Assembly: GCA_947176655.1 (NCBI GenBank)
Contig: CAMWRK010000018.1
Coordinates: 1 to 15,768 of the forward strand
Direction: 5' to 3'
Source: an uncultured Prevotellaceae bacterium
Lineage (GTDB): Bacteria > Bacteroidota > Bacteroidia > Bacteroidales > Bacteroidaceae
Length of the DNA stretch: 15,768 nt
The notes under the pieces are model-generated. The model did no database searches. It was not told where the DNA came from and worked only from the letters and a program-made list of their open reading frames with translations. The position numbers were made by a program, and so were the translations under genes. This document shows, piece after piece, positions 7,691 through 15,018 of the stretch (the stretch's first letter is position 1; every line of letters begins with the position of its first letter).

Positions 7691-8839
7691 TTATTTCGAA
7701 GCACTGCCCGATGACGGGGCACCAAGCAGTTCGGCCGTTTTGATATAATACAACTTCTCGTCTGTATGTGACGTGGTATATAAAATCTTGTTCAGATTGT
7801 CCACGCCCATCTCGCTTATGCTGTGCTTTGTGGTTATCTTGCTTATCAGACGGCCATTCCAGTCAAAGACGTATATCCAGTTTATCACAGGAGGCTCGTT
7901 TCCTTCCCATGGCTCTTTTCCATAATACACGGTATAGATGTAGTCATCATCGGCACAAATACGATAAAAATAACTCTTGATGACTTTTGTCGTTTCCAAA
8001 TCCGACAGGCTCACGCCGTAATCCAAACGGAAGGCTACCACATGCTTACTTTCCGTATCGATGATGTTCAATTGAGGCACTTTTATCATCGCCTGTACGA
8101 TTTTGCTTCCGTCGGGTTTCATCACATCATTCGAGTTGAGAATCACCTCGGGAATTGTTCGTGTGCTTTTATTGATGATGCCTCTCTTGAAAATATGTAT
8201 ATCCGATATCTTCTCTCCGCTCTTCAGGTCTCTTATCTGGTAATAAGGCAATGTGGCCTCATGCTCATTTATGGGTATGCTTTGCACTTTTGCGTATGCC
8301 GTATTGCTGTCTTTAATGAAAAACTCATTGTAACAAGCCCCCCTATTCTCCTTCATCCACGGCATCCGGACATTCCTTTCAACCACCGTGGAACCATCCG
8401 AAAGACTCTTTGTGATGTTCCAGATACTTGCCCGCTCCTTGTTAGGCTCGAATACCAGGGTCTTCATGTCATTGGCCTCCCGGTAGAAATTAAAGACAGG
8501 AACAACGGGAGTGAACTCGCCATGCCCGTTTCCCTTCATGCAGAAATCTCCTGCCTCCTCTCTGCTTTTCAGATTAAACACCTGATACCAGTGCGAAGGC
8601 AATTGGGGATTCATATATATGGCAAGGGTATCACAAATGGAGAGGAATCCGTAATTGACACCCTTCAGTTCCATCTCCCGGAACTCCACTTCCTTCTCCA
8701 TCACATCCTTGTCATCGATATTGACAATCTCCCCGTTGAAGATTTCGCTGTCCGAGGTTTGGTTGCCGCATGAGGCCGGAAACTGCAACAATAGAATGCA
8801 GGATAATACGTGTACGATACTGCTAATGTGTCTCATCAT
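7691..8839 (-). CDS. TolB-like 6-bladed beta-propeller lipoprotein (propeller 3)
   Basis: A 382-residue protein with a lipoprotein signal ending FPASC (Cys24). The mature part resembles the TolB-like/BF3164 lipoprotein branch of Bacteroidales propellers: the early strand YGFLSICDTLAIYMN, the signature GNGHGEF in the first blades, and later blades VAFRLDYGVSL, DDYIYTVYYGKEP and WIYVFDWNGRLISKI. The last two are typical of the family's final blades. It follows NVEALA 3 with a 92-bp gap that contains a GC-rich hairpin. Ligand and role are unknown; membrane anchoring and pairing with a peptide gene suggest a receptor or partner protein. The initiator may be M1 or M2. Confidence 0.83.
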   Translation of the reverse strand: MMRHISSIVHVLSCILLLQFPASCGNQTSDSEIFNGEIVNIDDKDVMEKEVEFREMELKGVNYGFLSICDTLAIYMNPQLPSHWYQVFNLKSREEAGDFCMKGNGHGEFTPVVPVFNFYREANDMKTLVFEPNKERASIWNITKSLSDGSTVVERNVRMPWMKENRGACYNEFFIKDSNTAYAKVQSIPINEHEATLPYYQIRDLKSGEKISDIHIFKRGIINKSTRTIPEVILNSNDVMKPDGSKIVQAMIKVPQLNIIDTESKHVVAFRLDYGVSLSDLETTKVIKSYFYRICADDDYIYTVYYGKEPWEGNEPPVINWIYVFDWNGRLISKITTKHSISEMGVDNLNKILYTTSHTDEKLYYIKTAELLGAPSSGSASK

Positions 8840-8865
8840 TGCTTTATATGCTTGTGGTGGTTATT

Positions 8866-8916
8866 GAGCCGGCACCAACCTGCCAATTATTTAGCGGTCA
8901 ATGGCTGTGCCGGCTC
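8866..8916 (-). other. Intergenic RNA hairpin between NVEALA 3 and propeller 3
   Basis: Perfect 10-bp arms GAGCCGGCAC (8866-8875) and GTGCCGGCTC (8907-8916), extendable by four more pairs with one bulge. It begins 15 nt after the NVEALA 3 stop. It is GC-rich in an AT-rich gap. No U-tract follows on the minus strand. Confidence 0.8.
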
Positions 8917-8931
8917 CTTGTTCAGTTGTTT

Positions 8932-9237
8932 TTACTTAATGCAACGGTCCTTTTGCAACTCAGAGTAACCGCCAAATGACTCAGATGTCGGACAGGAATA
9001 AATATGCGTATCATCCGTTTTACTATCACAAAATTTTTTACTCGACATCTGGGGGCTTCCACTTTGTTGTACATAGCATATTTCCGTTTCTACTGATTCG
9101 CCCGTATTATTTGCCAACGCTTCCACATTGGCCAACAGGGTATCATCCATCCCGAGACTTCTTTGTGCATCGTATGCACCATAACCGGTGAACAAAGCGG
9201 CAACGACCACTGCTGCAGAAAGATTTTTCTTCTTCAT
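8932..9237 (-). CDS. NVEALA-family exported cysteine-containing peptide (peptide 3)
   Basis: A 101-residue protein with a lysine-rich start and hydrophobic segment MKKKNLSAAVVVAALFTGYGA, giving a plausible signal-peptidase site near YGA. The textbook motif follows: LLANVEALANNTGE (34-47). The C-terminal part holds four cysteines (EICYVQ, KKFCDS, YSCPT, DRCIK), a count fit for two disulfides. The family is restricted to Bacteroidetes to my knowledge and has no assigned function. A D-T-L tripeptide just before the motif fits the Bacteroides O-glycosylation consensus D-[ST]-[AILMVT], a weak hint given its length. It is preceded by redoxin A and followed by a hairpin and propeller 3. Confidence 0.88.
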   Translation of the reverse strand: MKKKNLSAAVVVAALFTGYGAYDAQRSLGMDDTLLANVEALANNTGESVETEICYVQQSGSPQMSSKKFCDSKTDDTHIYSCPTSESFGGYSELQKDRCIK

Positions 9238-9327
9238 GTGTTGTTTAATGTTTTTAGGTTGTAATTATATTGTTGTTTTGTCCCCGTTTGCTTAATGGGC
9301 CGGGCATCATGTTCCCATTGCCATCGT

Positions 9328-9395
9328 CATAGTATCCTATGGCCCGACATGTTCGTTTCACTGTTGCTTATAACCCTACGCTACACCTCCTTCTT
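9328..9395 (-). promoter_or_regulatory. Two-box conserved element upstream of NVEALA 3 (copy B)
   Basis: On the minus strand, AAGAAGGAGGTG (complement of 9384-9395) is followed after 42 nt by CATAGGATACTATG (complement of 9328-9341), then CAATGG at the same offset as in copy A (6935-7002). Only about a third of the intervening bases match, near chance. The fixed spacing therefore points either to a functional two-part element or to an old duplication with selective retention of both ends. Confidence 0.5.
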
Positions 9396-9424
9396 GTTTA
9401 TACATCAATTAAAAATCATCAATT

Positions 9425-9970
9425 CTATTCCCGATTCCTCACTGTGTTCAACATCAGTTCCTTCACCTTGTCGTTTCGGGCGGGGTTGCCCACAACAATC
9501 ACCTTGTTCTCCTTGTCCAGCAAGAAGCTATGCAGTAGCGTGGAGGAGGGCAGGTGGGGATTGACCGATGAAAAGCTCCCGTTGGGAACAACAATTGCTC
9601 GAAGGGGATAAGCCAATTGAGCCAAAGATGATTCTAAATTCTCCTTCTGTTCTTGTTTTGGCTCAAAGATAAACAGCGTGTTTACACCTACTGAATCAAG
9701 ATCCACTACCGCCCCCATGTAATCCAACATGTGCGAGACAAAACACGGGGAACAGGATGCCGAATCAATGTAAATAATCAGTTTGTACGCAGAATCCGCA
9801 TTGCTATAGTAGGCTGCCCTCTCCCCATTCTCATAGCAGACAGCATCCTCACACGCAGTCAGGTCTATAGGTCGGGACTGCATTTTCAAGATTTCGTCGG
9901 CAATTTTCTTGTTCCCACATGATGACAAAAGCATCAATGCTGAAAGAATTATATAATGTATGTACTTCAT
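9425..9970 (-). CDS. Thioredoxin-like CxxC lipoprotein (redoxin A)
   Basis: A 181-residue lipoprotein. The start is placed at 9970 because MKYIHYIILSALMLLSSC is a proper lipoprotein signal (Cys18); the frame is open for 11 further codons upstream, but these would put charged residues before the signal. It has the same architecture as redoxin B: the extra pair C40/C45, CSPC at 73-76, strand TLFIFEP, and the end block NKVIVVGNPARNDKV. Identity to redoxin B is unevenly distributed: residues 131-170 are almost identical while 81-130 are only about half identical. Probable role: thiol-disulfide exchange on exported peptides (inference from CxxC, lipoprotein location and neighbours). It sits between propeller 2 and NVEALA 3. 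Confidence 0.82.
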   Translation of the reverse strand: MKYIHYIILSALMLLSSCGNKKIADEILKMQSRPIDLTACEDAVCYENGERAAYYSNADSAYKLIIYIDSASCSPCFVSHMLDYMGAVVDLDSVGVNTLFIFEPKQEQKENLESSLAQLAYPLRAIVVPNGSFSSVNPHLPSSTLLHSFLLDKENKVIVVGNPARNDKVKELMLNTVRNRE

Positions 9971-10099
9971 GTTTCTATAGTTGTTTACATCGTCTATTAC
10001 CAACTAGAGTTTAGGTATTATTGTACTTTTTGTAAGCATACTACAATATTCTCCTGCCACAGTCCACAACTTCTACTCAATAGACACACTCCTTTTTAT

Positions 10100-11098
10100 T
10101 TACCCCTTTAGTTTGGGCAATGTAAATTTGTATATATTTCCTTCCAAATTCAAACCATATAGACTCTCGTCATCACAATCTATGTCTATGATGTACTCCT
10201 GTACAACATATCGTCCTAAATACACTCCATCAAAATCGAACACATGTATTTCCATGTTTTTGGGAACATCATAAGAATCCTTATTACTTTGCTTCATATA
10301 CAAAGCATAAACCTTGTCACCGTCAGTACAAGTGGAACAATAGTACACATGAAGTTCGTCATCTTTCGAAGCCGGGGCATCATACACGCTCACTGAAGAC
10401 AGGTGATCTTTCTCGAAATCATAAAAGTTTATTTTATCCATATACATCATTGGCAATGCAACCTTCCGCCCATTGGGACTGGCACATAATCTTGACTGAT
10501 ATAATGGAAATGCAGGAGCATGGGGTTCATACAGCTTTTTTGAATCCTTGATGCTTTTGCCATTTTGATGCAAAGAGAAATTGTCTGCGTGTTGCTGAAG
10601 TACTATCTGTCTGCCACTGTCCACATACCATGATTCCAATGAAGCAGGAGGCATTTCAATAGTCCGCTTGACAACTGTTCTTTTTTCGTCTATTGTCTTA
10701 TGTAAATCAATCAACTTCAACTTGTTCGCATTTATATCATTGGCAACAATGCATCCGTCCTCAGTATATTGCTTCAAGATAGAGGTTGTCGTAAACTCTG
10801 AGGTAGCATGTCCTTTGTGCCCAAAATCAGCTACTCGGGCACCATTTTTTGTCAATGCCGTGAATAGCGGAGTCCGCTCGTCACTTACAGTCAGAATGTA
10901 TTTGTCGGCGACGACAATACCTAATACTCCCGGCAGTGTGTCACCGAGTAATATCATTTCGCCACGAAGTGTTACAATGTTGTCCTTTGGCTTAACAATA
11001 GATAGGTGCTTATCGTTTTGCTTTGTATTTAAGGTGCATGCACTGCAACACAATACACAAACAAATGTGATAATATCCTTTTTAATCAGTCGTTTCAT
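10100..11098 (-). CDS. TolB-like 6-bladed beta-propeller lipoprotein (propeller 2)
   Basis: A 332-residue protein with a lipoprotein signal whose Cys is about residue 21 (VCVLCCSAC). The mature region shows the TolB-like propeller pattern: LGIVVADKYILTVSDERTPL, the signature GHKGHATSEF, and the final blades DKVYALYMKQ, MEIHVFDFDGVYLGRYVV and IDCDDESLYGLNLEGNIYKF. It is the shortest of the five propellers, but blade count looks complete through the closing strand. It follows the frameshifted NVEALA 2 gene; the gap contains a 14-bp perfect hairpin 56 nt upstream of its start. Its own frame is intact even though the paired peptide gene is broken. Function unknown. Confidence 0.83.
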   Translation of the reverse strand: MKRLIKKDIITFVCVLCCSACTLNTKQNDKHLSIVKPKDNIVTLRGEMILLGDTLPGVLGIVVADKYILTVSDERTPLFTALTKNGARVADFGHKGHATSEFTTTSILKQYTEDGCIVANDINANKLKLIDLHKTIDEKRTVVKRTIEMPPASLESWYVDSGRQIVLQQHADNFSLHQNGKSIKDSKKLYEPHAPAFPLYQSRLCASPNGRKVALPMMYMDKINFYDFEKDHLSSVSVYDAPASKDDELHVYYCSTCTDGDKVYALYMKQSNKDSYDVPKNMEIHVFDFDGVYLGRYVVQEYIIDIDCDDESLYGLNLEGNIYKFTLPKLKG

Positions 11099-11154
11099 AT
11101 TATAATATGTATCCGTAAATTATAAGTGTCAATACACATCAAGTATTATTTACA

Positions 11155-11195
11155 TGTGTTGGTTGGCAAATCGTGCTGTTCTGCCAACCAACACA
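11155..11195 (-). other. Intergenic RNA hairpin upstream of propeller 2
   Basis: Perfect 14-bp inverted repeat: TGTGTTGGTTGGCA (11155-11168) and TGCCAACCAACACA (11182-11195), loop 13 nt. It lies between NVEALA 2 and propeller 2, 144 nt after the restored stop of the peptide gene. On the minus strand the sequence after the stem is TGTAAATAA, with no U-tract. The rest of the gap (11099-11339) holds nothing else I recognise. Confidence 0.85.
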
Positions 11196-11339
11196 CCGGT
11201 AACATCAAAGTTCAGCATCACAGAAACGCTTTTGATCCTCTAATTGCTGGATTTATGCAGATAATCTATTCAGTATTATAATCCAGTTAACTGAGCCAAA
11301 GCATCTTTATAGAATGCTGTATTTGAATTGCCTCGCACT

Positions 11340-11607
11340 TCAATTTTGTTTGTAACATTTTGACTTGCCGGATTTTGCTGCCTTGTGTGGTTCGTATATG
11401 CAAGGGTTCCCACATCTCCATACACCACCTCCATTATCTTTTAGTTCACTCCAACAATCCCAAGTTTCGGAATACCCCCTCATCTCCTTCGGACAATGCC
11501 TTTACATTTTGAAGCAATAATGTATGCTCCGCATCATTTGATTGATTAGAAGCAAATGTGTAAACTGCTGCCACAATAGGCAAAATGAACAAATACTTTT
11601 TTCTCAT
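11340..11607 (-). pseudogene. NVEALA-family peptide gene broken by a +1 frameshift in a G5 tract (peptide 2)
   Basis: From ATG at 11607 the frame reads a signal segment (MRKKYLFILPIVAAVYTFA) and the family motif LLLQNVKALSEGDEG, then stops at 11446-11448 after 53 codons. Removing one G from the run of five at 11475-11479 restores a cysteine-rich family-like tail with four cysteines (WDCW, WRCG, NPCIY, SKCYK), ending at 11340 for a total of 88 residues. The tail's WDC...C-G-N-P-x-x-x-C pattern resembles peptide 1 (WDCQGSGYGCNPTKC), which supports this frame as the ancestral one. The gene may be a true pseudogene, a slippage-switched gene, or carry a base-calling error. The gene after it (propeller 2) is intact. 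Confidence 0.78.
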
Positions 11608-11669
11608 AACTTTTAATTGTTAAATGTTAATAATTAGTTGATTATGTTTGACTATAGTCTTTTGTTCGC

Positions 11670-13787
11670 TTATTTTTCAATCAGATCATAATACACGAAC
11701 CTCTGCCGCCCATGTTCATTCAGAACAAAGGGCATTTCCTCCTTGCCCTGCGTCAGGTTTACGAGCCAATAGAGCTTTCCATGAGGGATATTCGCGAACT
11801 CGATGTATTCATACTTGGCCCTGGCCGTGCCGCACGACTGCCAACCGTCATCCCAGTAGCGCAGCTCATATTCATCTCCGGCACAGATGCCGTTGTCGGC
11901 ATTCTTTGGAGAGAAGCGCACATGAGTTACCACCTGGGGCTCTTTCAGCCACAACGTGATGTCTCGATATGGACTTGGCGCCGTCTGCATATTGCCGTCA
12001 TATTCTGCCTTCCACGACATATCCTCCCATTTCTCCGCATCCATCATTCGCATGAGGTGTTGTTCACAATTTACGGCGATGGTATCGGAGGGCGAAAGCA
12101 CATGCCTGCGCATGGCCGGCATGGTATTGGCGTAGCCGTAGCCTTCCGGGGCAAGCCATTCCAGCATGGATATATGCGCATAGGGATGTTCGTCAGATGC
12201 CTGGAAACGATAGCTCTTGTACCGGCCGACATGCGACAATGGGTAGGTCAGAAGGGAGGGCTGCGGAGCTTTCTTTATCTCCAGCAGTGTCACTGCATCA
12301 CTGAAATCGCCCTTGCGCGAGCCTATGAAGCGTCCCCCGATAAGTTCCTCCGCCACACGCTTCATGTTGGGCTTGCGCGGATATTTCCGCGTGAGGGTGA
12401 TGGAGATCCGGGAATCGTCGCCCCGGTCTATGTAGGGAATCTCGCGGATGACAGGCACACTGTCCTCCATCTCTATATAGAAAGGCTGTCCGAAAGTGTG
12501 GTAACTCTCATCAGGATAGTATATGGGGAAATAGAGCAGCCCGGGCATCGCGTGGTTGAATGTGACTTTGCCACGGGAACGGTCTATCACTCCCCAGGTG
12601 ACAGGGATGGCTCCTTGCCAATCGCGGCTATAGGTAGCCAAATAAGCCAAGTTACACCTCGTATTTTCGCTGAACGGCAAGGTTATAGACACGGTCTTTG
12701 CCAGATATGCTGTTACATCCTTCATACAAGGGTCGTTTAGCACCGAAGGAACATACTCTCCCTCGGCTTTCAGGAAAGGCGGCGTATCTTTCTGTGCAGC
12801 GTATGTAGAGCGATACACGTTGGCTGTCTCGGCAAAGGCCCAGTCGCCATCGCCCGGCAAAGAACTCTCGGGATTGAAGGTCTGCCACGTGTCCGTGGAA
12901 TCGTTATAGGCGCTGCAATGGTAGTGTCGCCCCGAAAGGCTGCGGTAACAGATGTTATGCTCCACCACCACGGGCACGCCGCAGGCACGCAGGATGTTAC
13001 AATCGTATGAGGCCACGTCCACGCAGTCATGGAAATCGCGCGAATAGAGGTCGTACACTCCGGCAAGCCGCGTGCGGTGCGTCTTTCCGTTCATATCGCG
13101 AAGGTTGTTGATGGCGGCATTGTAGTACTGTACCGTAGTGCGTAGGTCTGCGGTGCTGTCGAGCATCACGTATTTGGCGAACAGGTCGTGATAGGCCTTG
13201 CCCGTCTCATTGAACCCGTATCCCTCCACGCAACGGTATGGCAGGATGTATTCCTTGAACTCGTCAAAGGTCAGGTTGCGGGCGAAGGGCGACTCATGCC
13301 ACACGCGGAAAGCATTGTCTATGTGGTCGGTTAGAAATTTAAAGTCCAGTTCCGTGATGTCGCACAACATGCTGTAGTCAATTATAGGGTCGGGCAAGGT
13401 GTCGGCCTCAATCATTTCGCGACGCGCTTTCTTGACTTGCCGTAAAGAATCCCATGGAAATTTATCCATTTTAACACCTTGCACGATGGAATAATATATG
13501 CTGTCCGTCTCGTGCCGCCACTGCTCCAACGTGTCATTGTCACGATATATACGCGCCCGGGAATGGTGGTAGGGCATATTCTCTATAAGAAACCTTGCGG
13601 CAGCGTACTTGGCCGTATCACGTTCGATGTACTTGTAATAGAACAACGTGCGGTACAGCTCCCATCGGTTCCCCTGTGTCTGCTTAGGCATGTCCTGTAC
13701 ACATCCTAATAATGTGGGGAGTACGAACAACGCCAAAAGGTAGTTAGCAAAAGTTGTATTATGTATATGATTACCTTTATGTTTCAT
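11670..13787 (-). CDS. Transglutaminase-like lipoprotein
   Basis: A 705-residue protein. The N-terminus is a lipoprotein signal with Cys29 (LPTLLGC). A mostly helical region (about 40-240) leads to a transglutaminase-like core: HDCVDVASYDCNILRACGVPVVVEH (from 253), with the likely nucleophile Cys255, then GRHYHCSAYN with His290, and WQTFNPES (301-308). At the last site the usual Asp appears as Asn305, so the triad may be C-H-N or use a nearby acid. Residues after about 340 look like beta-sandwich domains (for example SITLPFSENTRCNLAYLATY and THVRFSPKNADNGICAGDEYELRYWDDGW). Members act as cysteine peptidases or acyl-transferases; the substrate here is unknown. It lies between propeller 1 and NVEALA 2 in the exported-product array. 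It is richer in GC than the flanking peptide and propeller genes. Confidence 0.82.
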   Translation of the reverse strand: MKHKGNHIHNTTFANYLLALFVLPTLLGCVQDMPKQTQGNRWELYRTLFYYKYIERDTAKYAAARFLIENMPYHHSRARIYRDNDTLEQWRHETDSIYYSIVQGVKMDKFPWDSLRQVKKARREMIEADTLPDPIIDYSMLCDITELDFKFLTDHIDNAFRVWHESPFARNLTFDEFKEYILPYRCVEGYGFNETGKAYHDLFAKYVMLDSTADLRTTVQYYNAAINNLRDMNGKTHRTRLAGVYDLYSRDFHDCVDVASYDCNILRACGVPVVVEHNICYRSLSGRHYHCSAYNDSTDTWQTFNPESSLPGDGDWAFAETANVYRSTYAAQKDTPPFLKAEGEYVPSVLNDPCMKDVTAYLAKTVSITLPFSENTRCNLAYLATYSRDWQGAIPVTWGVIDRSRGKVTFNHAMPGLLYFPIYYPDESYHTFGQPFYIEMEDSVPVIREIPYIDRGDDSRISITLTRKYPRKPNMKRVAEELIGGRFIGSRKGDFSDAVTLLEIKKAPQPSLLTYPLSHVGRYKSYRFQASDEHPYAHISMLEWLAPEGYGYANTMPAMRRHVLSPSDTIAVNCEQHLMRMMDAEKWEDMSWKAEYDGNMQTAPSPYRDITLWLKEPQVVTHVRFSPKNADNGICAGDEYELRYWDDGWQSCGTARAKYEYIEFANIPHGKLYWLVNLTQGKEEMPFVLNEHGRQRFVYYDLIEK

Positions 13788-13843
13788 GACATTTTTAGGT
13801 GCATTTTATAAACGAGTCTTTGGCTTTTTTTATTTGCCAATTC

Positions 13844-14962
13844 CTAAAGTCTCATATCGTAAATCAAGAGGACGGCTCCTCCTCTTTTTAATAGTTCCTC
13901 TGTTTCTACATCTACAGATATAAATCCATCGTTTGTAAGGGTGTTGTAAAAGTTATAATCGTTAAGATAATAGATAAATTTTTCATCAAACACAGCATTA
14001 GGAAAAGGCATATAATTGTGCGAGTTGTTTTCCGGGAAAAAGTGAATGACTCCATCCTTTAACGATGCCACTGCGGCCTCCTCGTATTTTCCTGTTCCAA
14101 CAGCCAATGCCACATATTCATCTGTAACAAACGGTGTTTCTGTGAGATACTGATAATCTCCGTTGCTTACCTCGTCATAATTTGTCAACATCTCCGGAGG
14201 AATAGGATTACTCACTTGTACAGAAATGAATTTGGGAAGGACATCATTGGGATTAAATATATAATAACCATAATGCTTGTAGTCATGATATATAATTTTG
14301 TCCAAGTGCTTGGTGAAATAGTTTTGCTTACCGATCATATCCTCCTTTGTGTCTATCATCATCTGGTATCCGGTCGTTTTTAGGTCCTTGTCTGTTATCC
14401 ATACACCAGACGAAGGAACAGCGGTGATAGCGTCTGACGAGTTGTTATCATTATATGAGAATATGAAATGTTCATTTCCATAAGATTCAATATCCCACGC
14501 CACATGTTCAAGATGTCGTGTCTGTTGATATGTTCCATCAACTTTTGAATAAGAGATAAGTAGATGTTTGGCATTGTCAAGAATATGGATGCTCTTGTCA
14601 TCCACACAAAATGACCTTATTTCATAATATTCTTTGGAGGATCTTCCTACAGCATGAATTTCATATAAGAAATCTCCATTTAATTTGTATGCGCATAATT
14701 TTCCTTGCTTCATATTTGAAACAAAAATCATACTATCAGAAACGGACATCTTGGAGACTGCAGACAAAATGTGTCGATCACTATTGTGTAATGGAATATA
14801 TTTTATTTGTTGAACATACTCTGAAGCCTTAAAGTTATCTTCTTCGGGTAGATAAAGTGTGTCGATACAATTCTCACCAATGTACTGTTCATATCCATTA
14901 TTACCTCCACATGATACAAGACAATATATGGCAAGAATGACAAGTAAATATCTTATTGTCAT
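13844..14962 (-). CDS. 6-bladed beta-propeller lipoprotein (propeller 1)
   Basis: A 372-residue lipoprotein (MTIRYLLVILAIYCLVSC, Cys18, then Gly-Gly-Asn). The family pattern starts at YIPLHNSDRHILSAVSKM (55-72) and MIFVSNMKQGKLCAYKLNG. The signature GRSSKEY is at 106-112, followed by the blade FCVDDKSIHILDNAKHLLISY. Later blades include HFIFSYNDNNSSD and FIYYLNDYNF. It is AT-rich. It follows NVEALA 1 after a 56-bp gap almost filled by a hairpin (14989-15016). As with the other propellers, location (outer membrane or periplasm) is inferred from the lipobox and the ligand is unknown. Confidence 0.85.
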   Translation of the reverse strand: MTIRYLLVILAIYCLVSCGGNNGYEQYIGENCIDTLYLPEEDNFKASEYVQQIKYIPLHNSDRHILSAVSKMSVSDSMIFVSNMKQGKLCAYKLNGDFLYEIHAVGRSSKEYYEIRSFCVDDKSIHILDNAKHLLISYSKVDGTYQQTRHLEHVAWDIESYGNEHFIFSYNDNNSSDAITAVPSSGVWITDKDLKTTGYQMMIDTKEDMIGKQNYFTKHLDKIIYHDYKHYGYYIFNPNDVLPKFISVQVSNPIPPEMLTNYDEVSNGDYQYLTETPFVTDEYVALAVGTGKYEEAAVASLKDGVIHFFPENNSHNYMPFPNAVFDEKFIYYLNDYNFYNTLTNDGFISVDVETEELLKRGGAVLLIYDMRL

Positions 14963-14988
14963 ATAAATAATGTGTTATTGGATGGTAG

Positions 14989-15016
14989 TATCAGGGTGGA
15001 TTATCCACCCCTGATA
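14989..15016 (-). other. Intergenic RNA hairpin between NVEALA 1 and propeller 1
   Basis: TATCAGGGTGG (14989-14999) pairs with CCACCCCTGATA (15005-15016) with a single bulged C and a 5-nt loop. It starts 2 nt after the NVEALA 1 stop codon. No U-tract follows on the minus strand. Of the four such hairpins it sits closest to the peptide gene. Confidence 0.78.
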
Positions 15017-15018
15017 AA

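Noticed and set aside
7823..8773. A 316-codon plus-strand open frame
   Set aside because: Antisense shadow of propeller 3, which has a lipobox and the family signature.
11276..11434. A 52-codon minus-strand frame overlapping the NVEALA 2 tail
   Set aside because: It has an in-frame stop just upstream and no link to the signal segment, and it lacks cysteines. The competing frame reached by a single-G deletion gives a tail resembling peptide 1, so it is preferred.
11712..12740. A 342-codon plus-strand open frame
   Set aside because: It lies wholly antisense to the transglutaminase-like gene, whose catalytic motifs and lipobox show it to be the real gene.
13790..13843. A TTGGC/GCCAA inverted repeat with an A/T-rich loop between propeller 1 and the transglutaminase-like gene
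   Set aside because: Only five base pairs; too weak to call a terminator or regulatory stem.
6401..15016. Reading the four intergenic hairpins as intrinsic terminators
   Set aside because: None is followed by a U-tract on the minus strand, and the genes downstream lack recognisable promoters of their own.
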